Assembly: GCF_024231755.1 (NCBI RefSeq)
Contig: NZ_JAAEQH010000147.1
Span: 1-64,000 of the forward strand
DNA: 64,000 nucleotides
Reading direction: 5' to 3'
Source of the DNA: Neptuniibacter sp.
GTDB taxonomy: Bacteria > Pseudomonadota > Gammaproteobacteria > Pseudomonadales > Balneatricaceae
In this document: one piece after another, positions 43,750 through 52,224 of the stretch
Position numbering within the stretch: the stretch's first letter is position 1
Layout: each line of letters begins with the position of its first letter
Position numbers and translations under genes: made by a program
Notes under the pieces: model-generated
Seen by the model: only the letters and a program-made list of their open reading frames with translations
Database searches by the model: none
Told to the model about the DNA's origin: nothing

Positions 43750-43755
43750 TTATAC
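43750..43755 (-). promoter_or_regulatory. -10 box candidate for the small membrane protein gene
   Basis: Read leftward the sequence TATAAT stands 38 bases before the GTG start at 43712. A -35 match at the right spacing is poor, so this is a candidate only. Confidence 0.35.
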
Positions 43756-43787
43756 CTGTTGTACGTAATTCATCCTAATTTGCAGAC

Positions 43788-43813
43788 AAAAAAAACCACC
43801 GCAAGCGGTGGTT
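43788..43813 (-). terminator. dctPQM operon terminator
   Basis: Nine-base arms AACCACCGC / GCGGTGGTT followed leftward by a run of T (A8 on the plus strand), 70 bases after the dctM stop. Confidence 0.93.
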
Positions 43814-43883
43814 AATAGCACTAATCAACAGTTTGATCAGGGTGAGGCACATCCATGTACCCTCGGTCTTTCAAGGATGAAAT

Positions 43884-45281
43884 TTAGTAGCCTTTCATTT
43901 GATCAATATATTCTGGCAGGAACAGAGATATCTGCGGAACATAAGTAATCAACATCAAGAAACCTAACAACAGGCAGAGCCATGGCAGACAAGCTTTAAT
44001 AACCCATATCATGTTCTGCCCGGTTATCCCGGCGGTAACAAAGAGGTTAAGCCCCACCGGCGGGGTTAACATCCCTATCTCCATGTTTACAACCATGATG
44101 ATACCCAGATGAATTGGGTCAATGCCCAGCTGCATAGCAATTGGGAACAGGATAGGCGCCATGATCAGCAGGATTGCAGATGGCTCCATAAAGTTACCCG
44201 CGATCAGCAGCAGGATGTTTACAATGATCAGGAAGCCCCATGCTGGCAGACCCCAGTCCATAATTGCGCCTGCAATGCTGTGCGGGATACGCTCGGTTGT
44301 CAGTACGTGTGCGAACAGCATTGCGTTGGCAATGATGAACAGCAGCATCATGGATACTTTAGAAGCATCCAACAGTACTTTACGCACTTCAGGGTCACGA
44401 ACTGATTTAGGCAATGCCCAAAGCATCTGAGCACTATTACGGATTGCTGCCGTAATGTAGTTCTCACCGTCTTTCAGCCATGGGATACCTTTCATTGGTC
44501 CGATATCACGGTAACCCATTACCGCAATAAAGTAGCCATAAACAGCAGCTACAGCAGCCGCTTCAGTTGGCGAAGCCACACCACCGTAGATGGAACCCAG
44601 TACGATGATAATCAGCATCAAACCGCCCAGAGCAATCAGCCCGGACTTTGCCAATGCTTTAAAGCCTGGGAATGGCTGTGATGGAAGACCTTTAACACGC
44701 GCAACGATGTAGATCGCGATCATCAGAATCAGGCCCATCATCAGACCTGGGATGAAACCCGCCATAAACATGCGTGATGCAGATACTTCCGTTGCTGCTG
44801 CATATACCAGCATTACGATTGATGGAGGAATCAGGATACCCAGTGTACCTGCGTTTGCGATTACACCTGCCGCAAAAGACTGTGGGTAACCGGAACGCAC
44901 CATACCTGCAATACAGATCGTACCGATCGCAGCCACAGTTGCAGGCGATGAACCTGATACCGCAGCAAATAGCATACACGCCATTACCGACGCCATCGCC
45001 AGACCGCCTTTGATATGCCCTACGGTATCAACCGCAAAGTTGATCAAACGTTTCGCTACCCCCCCGGTAGACAGAAACGCTGACGACAGGATGAAGAACG
45101 GAATCGCCAACAGCGTGTAATGTTCAGAAGTCGCCTCAAACAGTTTTAGGGCAATAGATGCCAGAGAGTCGTTTGAGAACAACAGAATTGTAGTTACAGA
45201 AGACAGACCAAGTGCTACAGCGATCGGCATGCCGATAATCATGCAGCCAAACAGTGTGATAAACAGTACCGCGATAGTCAT
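43884..45281 (-). CDS. dctM: TRAP C4-dicarboxylate transporter large permease DctM
   Basis: 465-residue, ~12-helix membrane subunit carrying the Na+-driven transport path of the TRAP system for succinate, malate and fumarate. Typical DctM stretches: GMPIAVALGLSS near the start, ASVMACMLFAAVSGSSPATVAAIG, GTLGILIPPSI and the C-terminal TPPVGLNLFV. Start overlaps the dctQ stop as TAATG. Length slightly above the usual ~430 due to a loop near 270-300. Confidence 0.95.
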   Translation of the reverse strand: MTIAVLFITLFGCMIIGMPIAVALGLSSVTTILLFSNDSLASIALKLFEATSEHYTLLAIPFFILSSAFLSTGGVAKRLINFAVDTVGHIKGGLAMASVMACMLFAAVSGSSPATVAAIGTICIAGMVRSGYPQSFAAGVIANAGTLGILIPPSIVMLVYAAATEVSASRMFMAGFIPGLMMGLILMIAIYIVARVKGLPSQPFPGFKALAKSGLIALGGLMLIIIVLGSIYGGVASPTEAAAVAAVYGYFIAVMGYRDIGPMKGIPWLKDGENYITAAIRNSAQMLWALPKSVRDPEVRKVLLDASKVSMMLLFIIANAMLFAHVLTTERIPHSIAGAIMDWGLPAWGFLIIVNILLLIAGNFMEPSAILLIMAPILFPIAMQLGIDPIHLGIIMVVNMEIGMLTPPVGLNLFVTAGITGQNMIWVIKACLPWLCLLLGFLMLITYVPQISLFLPEYIDQMKGY

Positions 45282-45886
45282 TATTTATCCCCCTGCTTTG
45301 TTTGGCTATTTGATTTTTTTGAATCTTCAGCACTACTTTCATCACTACCAAGCGCGGTTTCTTTCAGCTCGTTAGCGATCTCCATAGATTCTTCAGCTTC
45401 ATCAGCAAAGTGGAAACCTTCAGCTTCATCCTTAATGACTTTCCAGCCCAGCTCTAGGAAGCGGATAATCAGTAGAACGAAACCAATAACCAGAATGCTC
45501 ATCGGTATCCATTTCGGTACTGGAAGATCTTCCAGCTCGATACCGATCATCTTCATCTTGCTCAGGTAGATCCAGGAACCGTAGAGGAACAGACCGCAGT
45601 AAACCAAGCACAGGCCAATTGCGACCAGAGTAATAAAGCGATGGGTGTTATGTGGAAACATTTTCACAAATACGTCCACACCAATGTGTGCACCCACTTT
45701 CACGCCATACGAAGCGCCAAATAATACAAACCAGGCAGCCAGCAGAAGCGTTACTTCCTGCGCCCAGTGGATACCAGCGTTGAAACCAAAGCGGGCTACC
45801 ACTTCAGCAAACACTAGCAGTGTCATTGATACAAGCAGGAGAGAAAGAAAACCTTCTTCCAGCTTGGTTACGAGATTACGTACCAT
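45281..45886 (-). CDS. dctQ: TRAP small permease DctQ
   Basis: 201 residues with four transmembrane helices (about 12-32, 50-68, 86-108, 128-150) and the DctQ signature region around RFGFNAGIHWAQEVTLLLAAWFVLFGASYG. The C-terminal ~40 residues are hydrophilic and acidic/Ser-rich (beyond the family core). Separated from dctP by 147 bases that hold a strong hairpin; GGGGG precedes the start. Confidence 0.93.
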   Translation of the reverse strand: MVRNLVTKLEEGFLSLLLVSMTLLVFAEVVARFGFNAGIHWAQEVTLLLAAWFVLFGASYGVKVGAHIGVDVFVKMFPHNTHRFITLVAIGLCLVYCGLFLYGSWIYLSKMKMIGIELEDLPVPKWIPMSILVIGFVLLIIRFLELGWKVIKDEAEGFHFADEAEESMEIANELKETALGSDESSAEDSKKSNSQTKQGDK

Positions 45887-45991
45887 AACGGCCCCCGTAG
45901 CGACTCACGTCGTTGTTCGTTCTTAGAATAATTGCGGAGTTAACATCCACAGGACAGCTCCTTGCTCTCCTCTGGATGCTATGAAGGAATG

Positions 45992-46019
45992 CCCGGGTGG
46001 GAAGCGAGATCCACCCGGG
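45992..46019 (-). promoter_or_regulatory. Intercistronic hairpin between dctP and dctQ
   Basis: GC-rich stem CCCGGGTGG / CCACCCGGG with a 10-base loop, 15 bases after the dctP stop and without T-run. Such hairpins commonly protect the binding-protein message and lower expression of the permease genes, giving excess DctP. Confidence 0.75.
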
Positions 46020-46033
46020 ACAGATCTAACTGA

Positions 46034-47017
46034 TTAGTTGTTAGATGCTTCAGCAGCTTTGATCAGGTCAGCACCGATCTGATCTTCAAACTTCTTCCAT
46101 ACTGGCTTCATTGCTTCAACCCACTGAGAACGTTCTGCATCAGTCAGGCTTAGCACTTCAGAGCGCTTGGAATCGATGATTTTCTGTTTGTCAGATTCAG
46201 CTTTTTCAGCAGCGATGTTGTTACCGTGCTTGATTGCTTCATCCAGAGCAGATTTGATTTCAGCCTTCAGGCCATCGTCCAGACCCATCCAGAATTCAGC
46301 AGATGTTACAACCAGGTAGTCCAGAACACCGTGGTTAGACTCAGTGATGAAAGGCTGTACTTCGAAGAATTTCTTGGAGTAGATGTTAGACCAAGTATTT
46401 TCCTGACCGTCGATCGCTTTAGTCTGCAGCAGTGTGAATACTTCAGAGAATGGCTTTTTCAGAGGAACCGCATCTACAGCTTCGAACTGAGCGTGCAGTA
46501 CATCAGAAGTCATGATACGGAATTTTTTGCCCGCAGCATCTGAAGGAACTTTCAGTGCATTACTTGCAGAAAGCTGTTTCATACCATTGTGCAGGTAACC
46601 CAGACCAACCAGACCTTTCTTCTGCAGGGAGCCCAGCAGTTTCTGGCCATCAGCACTGTTCTGGAATTTTTCTACTGCAGCCATGTCTTTGAACAGGAAT
46701 GGCAGGTCAAAGATCTGCAGTTTCTTAGTGTATTTCTGGAATTTAGACAGGGAAGGCGCAGCCATCTGCACATCGCCCAGCAGCATCGCTTCCAGAACCT
46801 TGTTATCACCAAACAGCTGAGAGTTAGGGAACACCTTAACTTCAACTTTACCCGCCAGGCGCTCATCTACCAGTTCTTTAAACTTGATAGCCATCTGGCC
46901 TTTTGGTGTGTTTTCAGCAACTACGTGAGAGAACTTGATCTCTACCGGAGCAGCTACAGCAGCCTGAGCACCAAGGGTCAGGGCAAGGGAAGTTACGGCA
47001 GCAGTCAGTAAACGCAT
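46034..47017 (-). CDS. dctP: TRAP C4-dicarboxylate binding protein DctP
   Basis: 327 residues; the ATG at 47017 is chosen because AGGAG precedes it and the signal peptide (MRLLTAAVTSLALTLGAQAAVA/APVEI) starts there; the in-frame ATG at 47104 overlaps the promoter. The mature protein opens with the DctP pattern IKFSHVVAENTPKGQMAIKF and contains the binding region GKKFRIMTSDVLHAQFEAVDAVP with the conserved Arg. First gene of dctPQM, behind a sigma-54 promoter and DctD-like sites. Confidence 0.96.
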   Translation of the reverse strand: MRLLTAAVTSLALTLGAQAAVAAPVEIKFSHVVAENTPKGQMAIKFKELVDERLAGKVEVKVFPNSQLFGDNKVLEAMLLGDVQMAAPSLSKFQKYTKKLQIFDLPFLFKDMAAVEKFQNSADGQKLLGSLQKKGLVGLGYLHNGMKQLSASNALKVPSDAAGKKFRIMTSDVLHAQFEAVDAVPLKKPFSEVFTLLQTKAIDGQENTWSNIYSKKFFEVQPFITESNHGVLDYLVVTSAEFWMGLDDGLKAEIKSALDEAIKHGNNIAAEKAESDKQKIIDSKRSEVLSLTDAERSQWVEAMKPVWKKFEDQIGADLIKAAEASNN

Positions 47018-47114
47018 TATGCATCTCCTGTTATTTAGATTTATGTTTATCGTTGTTTTAGTAAATTCAGCTTTAATCCGATCACGGAAACTTTCTGAAT
47101 CCATGCCCTAAGTA

Positions 47115-47132
47115 GAGCAATTAGAGGGCCAA
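47115..47132 (-). promoter_or_regulatory. Sigma-54 promoter of dctPQM
   Basis: Read leftward: TTGGCCCTCTAATTGCTC. The invariant GG and GC are separated by exactly 10 bases (-24/-12 spacing), and TTGC at -12 is canonical. It lies 98 bases before the dctP start, fitting DctD (sigma-54 activator encoded at 54935-56299) control. Confidence 0.85.
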
Positions 47133-47228
47133 CTTATAAAAAACACATTCAAAAAACAAAAAACACAATAAAAATCAACAAATTAAAATCAGATCATTAA
47201 GAATGGACTCTTAATATGAATTCTAAAT

Positions 47229-47250
47229 AATGTGTGGATTTCCACACATT
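47229..47250. promoter_or_regulatory. DctD-type upstream activator site 1
   Basis: Perfect inverted repeat: arms AATGTGTGGA and TCCACACATT around TT. The core TGTGnGGA-N2-TCCnCACA matches the rhizobial DctD dyad as I recall it. It lies about 100 bases upstream of the -24 element. Confidence 0.75.
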
Positions 47251-47264
47251 CACCAAAAACAAGG

Positions 47265-47280
47265 GGGCGGAAATCCGCCC
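47265..47280. promoter_or_regulatory. DctD-type upstream activator site 2
   Basis: Perfect inverted repeat GGGCGGA-AA-TCCGCCC sharing the GCGGAAATCCGC core of the rhizobial DctD site. Centre to centre it is 33 bases from site 1, about three helical turns, so both sites face the same side of the DNA. Confidence 0.7.
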
Positions 47281-47301
47281 AACAATGACCCGAAAATAAT
47301 T

Positions 47302-47328
47302 TAAACGAAAAACAACAATAGCCGATAC
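47302..47328 (+). promoter_or_regulatory. Sigma-28 (FliA) promoter of the chemoreceptor gene
   Basis: TAAA, exactly 15 bases, then GCCGATAC, against the FliA consensus TAAA-N15-GCCGATAA. It points rightward to the methyl-accepting chemotaxis gene, 137 bases before its GTG start. Confidence 0.85.
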
Positions 47329-47465
47329 CGACCATACGCCCCGGATTTTATTGATCTGGGTCTTTAGATAGGACAGATTAGGCTATACCTTACATAGAGT
47401 TAGCCTTATGATTGGATCACAACTAATATAAAAACTGTTTTGTAAGCGGATGCAGGAGCCGAGTA

Positions 47466-49076
47466 GTGAAACTAGAAGGCATTTCTATTCAGACGAAGGT
47501 CAATCTATCCCTCGCTGTCGTATTTCTGATCATTCTGGTCAGCTCTCTCACAGCCATCAACCGCAGTGAAACTGCACTGGTACTGGATGTAGTTAAGAAA
47601 ACTACCCACGATACAGCTGACTCATATTTTGACAGCATCAATATATTAATGCTCAGTGGAGCAATGGCTAACCGCAAGCCGCTTCAGGAAAAAATCCTTG
47701 CCAACGAAGATGTAATCGAAGCACGAATTATCCGCGGTGAGCAGGTAAGCAGCATCTATGGCCCTGGCACCCCTGATTCCAAAGTTGTTGATGACTTCGA
47801 CAAACGCGCGATGCAAGGTGAAGAGATCATCGAAGAAATCCACGATGAGAAGGGGCACCGCCTGACGGTTGTTGTACCGATGAAAGCCCTATCCGATTAT
47901 AAAGGTACTAACTGCCTGTTATGTCACCAGGTACCTGAAGGTGAAGTTATCGGTGCAGTTCGTGTCACTTACTCTTTTGAAAACCTAGACAGTACAATCA
48001 CCAGCAACCTGATCAGTGTTGCGATTACTGAAATTATCCTGTTTGTTGTAGGCTTGGTTATTATCAGCCTGATGCTAGGTCGTATGGTTGTTCAGCCAAT
48101 CAAACGCATGGGTAAAACGATAAACACTATTCATAACAACTCAGATCTCAAACTGCGTATAGATGTGAACTCGAAAGATGAGATTGGTGTTATGTCCAAT
48201 TCCCTGAATGTAATGCTGGAAGATTTTCATACCAGCCTGAGCAAAGTAAGCACTACCGTACACCAGTTAAGTACATCTAGTTCTTCGATCAATGAAATTG
48301 CTGACATGGCGAACAGTGCAGTGAACAACCAGCAGATGCAAACCAGTGCCGTTGCCTCAGCAATGGAGCAGATGGAAGCCGCGACCAAGAGTGTTGAAGC
48401 AAGTGCTGAAAATACCGTATCCGCCTCTGACCTTGCCCTCGAGCAGAGCCAAGAGGGTACTGTGATCACTGACCATGCGATCAATGCAATTGAGCAACTT
48501 AAGAGCAACATTGATAAAGCATTGGGCGTCATCAATAAACTGGATGAACAAAGCCAGAGCGTTGGTACTGTCCTTGAAGTAATTCAGAAGATCGCTGAGC
48601 AGACTAACCTTCTGGCATTGAACGCAGCAATTGAGGCGGCACGTGCAGGAGAGCAGGGTCGAGGCTTTGCGGTTGTAGCCGATGAAGTACGTACCCTGGC
48701 AAGTAAGACCCGTAACTCCACCGAAGAGATCAATGCCATTATCGAAGAACTGCAGCAGGATGCCCGTGATGCAGTATCGGTTATGAACGAAGCACACACT
48801 AGTGCTGAAGCGGGTGTAAGTAAAGTTCAGGAAACTTCGGATGCTCTGACTAAGATCTCAGAAGAAGTTAAGATGATTAACGATATGAACCATATGGTTG
48901 CTTCCTCTGTTAAAGAGCAGACAGAGATGGCTAGCAGCGTTGAAAGCAGTGTGCATGAAATTGCACAAACAGCAGAACATACCTCTTCCCGTGCCGGTAA
49001 GCTGAATGGGGTTGCTCATGAACTGAATACTCTGGCAGGTCAGCTGGAAAGTATGGTTCAGAAATTTAAACTGTAA
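47466..49076 (+). CDS. Methyl-accepting chemotaxis protein with periplasmic heme-c motif
   Basis: 536 residues, GTG start with AGGAG eight bases upstream. Transmembrane helices at about 12-30 and 183-205 enclose a periplasmic sensor that ends with CLLCH (Cys150-Cys153-His154), a c-type heme attachment motif, just before the second helix. HAMP (about 205-258) and an MCP signaling domain with the conserved hairpin [32 protein letters not shown] follow; glutamate-rich methylation regions flank it. Likely an energy, redox or gas sensor; related heme-c MCPs are known from Geobacter. Divergent from dctP. No chemotaxis pentapeptide at the C-terminus. Confidence 0.92.
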   Translation: MKLEGISIQTKVNLSLAVVFLIILVSSLTAINRSETALVLDVVKKTTHDTADSYFDSINILMLSGAMANRKPLQEKILANEDVIEARIIRGEQVSSIYGPGTPDSKVVDDFDKRAMQGEEIIEEIHDEKGHRLTVVVPMKALSDYKGTNCLLCHQVPEGEVIGAVRVTYSFENLDSTITSNLISVAITEIILFVVGLVIISLMLGRMVVQPIKRMGKTINTIHNNSDLKLRIDVNSKDEIGVMSNSLNVMLEDFHTSLSKVSTTVHQLSTSSSSINEIADMANSAVNNQQMQTSAVASAMEQMEAATKSVEASAENTVSASDLALEQSQEGTVITDHAINAIEQLKSNIDKALGVINKLDEQSQSVGTVLEVIQKIAEQTNLLALNAAIEAARAGEQGRGFAVVADEVRTLASKTRNSTEEINAIIEELQQDARDAVSVMNEAHTSAEAGVSKVQETSDALTKISEEVKMINDMNHMVASSVKEQTEMASSVESSVHEIAQTAEHTSSRAGKLNGVAHELNTLAGQLESMVQKFKL

Positions 49077-49097
49077 ATTCTTCTCTTTATAAAACAT

Positions 49098-49126
49098 AAA
49101 AAGCCCTGCCACTGAGCAGGGCTTTT
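49098..49126 (+). terminator. Terminator of the chemoreceptor gene
   Basis: Stem AAAAGCCCTGC / GCAGGGCTTTT with a six-base loop, 21 bases after the stop, followed by CATTT. Confidence 0.93.
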
Positions 49127-49205
49127 CATTTATTAAGCAATAAGGAACCTATACGCTCTATAACAGTCAGTGTAACTGGACATGATCTAGTTACGGAGAA
49201 TAACT

Positions 49206-49865
49206 GTGTATATACGCACACTACTCAGCGGCCTTGCGATACTGTTCCCTGCAATAGGAAACGCGACCACCCTTGATGTAACCGTTAAAAACCCAGATCT
49301 CTCTGGTGCTGAAGCCATCGTTATATACGCTGAACCCCTAAATCACTCCGTCCCTGATTTACAAACTAGAAAAATTGAAATTTCGCAGAAGGACCGAGCT
49401 TTTGCGCCCTATATAACCGTGATACAGCGCCAAGATACGGTTGAATTTAGCAATCGTGATGATTTCACCCATCATATTTATTCGATCTCAGGAGAGAACC
49501 GTTTTTCCTTTAAACTAAAATCGGGAGAATCCAAAGCCTTGCCCGGCTTAAAAAGTTCATCTGAAGCGGAAACTATTGCGATGGGCTGTAATATTCATGA
49601 CTGGATGAGTGGCTTTATTCTCATTCTTGATACCCCTTATTTCACTAAAACAGATGAAAAAGGGCAGACCTCACTTAAACTAAAACAACCGGGTAAATAT
49701 CGCCTAACCTTATGGCACCCCCAATTAAAAACGACTGGAAATCGATTAACTAAAACAATTGACGTGACACAAGACCAAAAAATCACTTGGTTGTTAACTG
49801 ATAGATTCAAAGCCATACCTCCTGAAGCTGACGAAGAAGACTTTGAATTTTTAGACAAATACTAG
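49206..49865 (+). CDS. Exported cupredoxin-domain protein (methylamine-utilisation-like)
   Basis: 219 residues, GTG start with GGAG upstream. Signal peptide 1-20 (IGNA/TTLD). The middle region is a cupredoxin fold with a type 1 copper ligand set: His89/His90 (DDFTHHIYS) and Cys128-x2-His131-x2-Met134 (MGCNIHDWMSG), followed by a beta-rich C-terminal domain. Proteins of this kind are often labelled methylamine utilisation protein without being linked to methylamine. First of a three-gene set with a GGDEF-EAL protein and an outer-membrane protein (gaps 18 and 13 bases). Confidence 0.88.
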   Translation: MYIRTLLSGLAILFPAIGNATTLDVTVKNPDLSGAEAIVIYAEPLNHSVPDLQTRKIEISQKDRAFAPYITVIQRQDTVEFSNRDDFTHHIYSISGENRFSFKLKSGESKALPGLKSSSEAETIAMGCNIHDWMSGFILILDTPYFTKTDEKGQTSLKLKQPGKYRLTLWHPQLKTTGNRLTKTIDVTQDQKITWLLTDRFKAIPPEADEEDFEFLDKY

Positions 49866-49883
49866 TTGATGGAATAGCTAACC

Positions 49884-52211
49884 ATGGGCAGTTTAAAGAC
49901 CAAAATTTTTATCTTCTTCGTAGCCTTACTGATGGTTGTACAAGCTTCCTCGTTGTGGACCGTTTACGATGCAAACACAAAACAGGGCGAGGAACAGATT
50001 CAGTCAAGGCTAAATGCTGCTGAGTCTGTTTTTAACACTCAGTACCAACAGCGAAGTTATTACTTACAAGCTTTTGCAGAAACCGCCGCTAAAGATTATG
50101 GCCTTAAAGAGGTATTTGGTGCCGATCAGCGCAGCTTTTTGATAGCCTTGAATAATCACCGGAAGCGAATCGATGCAGACATCGCAATCGCGGTAGACGA
50201 GGAAGATAAAATAGTCGGCCAACTCATTCGACGTGCGCCACATGAGAAAATAAGCATTGGCCCTGATCAAGGTAATACCTTTACCAGCCCGCTTTGGTTT
50301 ACCAATGAAAATGCCTTTACCCACCTCTATCAACAAGGAGAGGAACTTTACCAGCTCAGTTTTGCTCCACTAAAAAGCGGTCAGCAAACCGTAGGTTGGA
50401 TCGGTTATGGCTATCAAATCAATACCGTATTAGCTCAAACCTTCGCCGATATTACAGGATTGAGTATTGAGTTTATGCTCAAGCAAAATACCGGGTATTG
50501 GCGCTCAATCGCTGCCGCAATCCCCAGTAATTACCCCTTGGCACCAAGCCATCAGGGGCTCAATATTCTCCAAAACACCTTACCTCAACACATCATCGCT
50601 ACCCAGATAAAGGTCGGCATGGTCAATGAGCTACCGCTACATGTAACGATTTTTGGTTCCCGCTCCAACCTGCTGGAAACCCTCCAAGGAAACTGGTGGC
50701 ACTTACTGGCTCTGGAAGGCGGTATGGTCTCTATCGCGCTCTTTGCTGCATATCTGCTAGCCGCCGGAATTACCCGCCCCGTGAGGCAATTAGTACGCCA
50801 GGCACAGTTTATTGCTAGCGGTAACTATGGAAGTACGGTTGATATAGAGGAAAAAAATGAATTGGGCCAACTCGCCAATGAATTTAATGAGATGCAGAAA
50901 GCCGTCCTGGTCAGAGAGCAAAAAATCAGCCATCAGTTAAAATATAACAGCCTTACCAATCTTCCTAACCGATACTCTCTCCTCCAAGTACTCGAGACAA
51001 AACTAAACGGAAATAATCCAAGCTTTTGTCTTCTGCATCTGGATATTCGCCGCACCCGTACTGTCAATGACACGCTGGGCTACCAGATCGGAGATTTGAT
51101 GATTCAGGAGGTAGGGACAAGACTCGTTCAGCTCGATAACAAAATCCAAACGTTTCATCTAGACGGTGACGAATTTGCGCTTGTCACCGAAAGCTCCAAC
51201 TTAAATGAACTCGCGCAATGGCAACGTAAAATAGAAGAAGCGATGGATAAACCTCTATGTGGTGAAGACACCTTACTACATCTTCAACTCCAGATAGGGT
51301 TTGCCCGAGCCCCTGAAGATGCAAGAGATGCTCACGAATTACTGCAAAAAGCAGATACCGCTCTTAGCCACGGAAAACGAGAACGGCGTGGCTTTCAACA
51401 ATACCTTGTTGATATGGATGCTGATGCAAATCGCCGTCTGAGCCTGGTAAATGATCTGAAAATAGCCATAGAACAAAATCAGCTACGCTTGTTTTATCAA
51501 CCCAAAATGGATCTTAGAACAGGAAAGGTCAATCAATTAGAAGCCCTAGTTCGTTGGCTTCACCCTATCCAGGGCATGATTCCACCTGATGCCTTTATTT
51601 CTATTGCAGAACAAACCGGGCAAATCGATAATTTAAGTAATTGGGTTTTGAACGAAGCTGCACGCCAATACCAAGCTTGGCTCAAGCAAGGGCTCGAACT
51701 CACTATTGCCGTAAACATATCTGCCGAAAACCTTAAAAACCAGCAACTTACTGAGACACTCCAACAAGTGTGGAAGCAACATCAATTGCCTGCACATGCG
51801 CTTTCTTTGGAGGTTACAGAAAGTGCGGTTGTGAGTGATCCGGATAGTGCAATCCGTATGCTATGCGAGATAAGGGATCAGGGTATAAAGCTTTCCATCG
51901 ATGATTATGGAACAGGTTACTCGTCCTTAGCACAGCTTAAACAGATGCCCGTTTCTGAACTGAAAATTGATCGTTCATTCATCGATAAAGTTCATTTAAG
52001 TTCTGATGACCAGATTATTGCTCGATCGACAATTCGTATGGCGCACGATATGGGGTTAATTGTTGTAGCAGAAGGCATCGAAGATCATGACACGCTATTA
52101 TGGTTAAAAGAACATGAATGCGACCTAGCTCAGGGCTATTTTATAAGCAAACCACTTCCGGCAGATGAATTCAGGCAGTGGTTACTATCCTCTGACTATA
52201 ATCCAACTTAG
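49884..52211 (+). CDS. Cache/HAMP/degenerate GGDEF/EAL protein
   Basis: 775 residues. An N-terminal helix (about 5-25), a ~230-residue periplasmic sensor region, a second helix (about 275-295), HAMP, GGDEF and EAL. The GGDEF site is degenerate (LDGDEFALV: first Gly replaced by Asp), while EAL is intact (LEALVRW, DDYGTGYSSLAQLK, KIDRSFI), so it is probably a phosphodiesterase, possibly with GTP or c-di-GMP regulating through the inactive domain. Between the copper protein gene and an outer-membrane protein gene, suggesting a shared envelope signal. Confidence 0.9.
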   Translation: MGSLKTKIFIFFVALLMVVQASSLWTVYDANTKQGEEQIQSRLNAAESVFNTQYQQRSYYLQAFAETAAKDYGLKEVFGADQRSFLIALNNHRKRIDADIAIAVDEEDKIVGQLIRRAPHEKISIGPDQGNTFTSPLWFTNENAFTHLYQQGEELYQLSFAPLKSGQQTVGWIGYGYQINTVLAQTFADITGLSIEFMLKQNTGYWRSIAAAIPSNYPLAPSHQGLNILQNTLPQHIIATQIKVGMVNELPLHVTIFGSRSNLLETLQGNWWHLLALEGGMVSIALFAAYLLAAGITRPVRQLVRQAQFIASGNYGSTVDIEEKNELGQLANEFNEMQKAVLVREQKISHQLKYNSLTNLPNRYSLLQVLETKLNGNNPSFCLLHLDIRRTRTVNDTLGYQIGDLMIQEVGTRLVQLDNKIQTFHLDGDEFALVTESSNLNELAQWQRKIEEAMDKPLCGEDTLLHLQLQIGFARAPEDARDAHELLQKADTALSHGKRERRGFQQYLVDMDADANRRLSLVNDLKIAIEQNQLRLFYQPKMDLRTGKVNQLEALVRWLHPIQGMIPPDAFISIAEQTGQIDNLSNWVLNEAARQYQAWLKQGLELTIAVNISAENLKNQQLTETLQQVWKQHQLPAHALSLEVTESAVVSDPDSAIRMLCEIRDQGIKLSIDDYGTGYSSLAQLKQMPVSELKIDRSFIDKVHLSSDDQIIARSTIRMAHDMGLIVVAEGIEDHDTLLWLKEHECDLAQGYFISKPLPADEFRQWLLSSDYNPT

Positions 52212-52224
52212 ATAGGGACGTTAT

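Noticed and set aside
49884-52211. The GGDEF-EAL protein as a LapD homologue for the LapG at 19476
   Set aside because: It lacks the recognisable LapD periplasmic signature, keeps an intact EAL catalytic site and lies 30 kb away.
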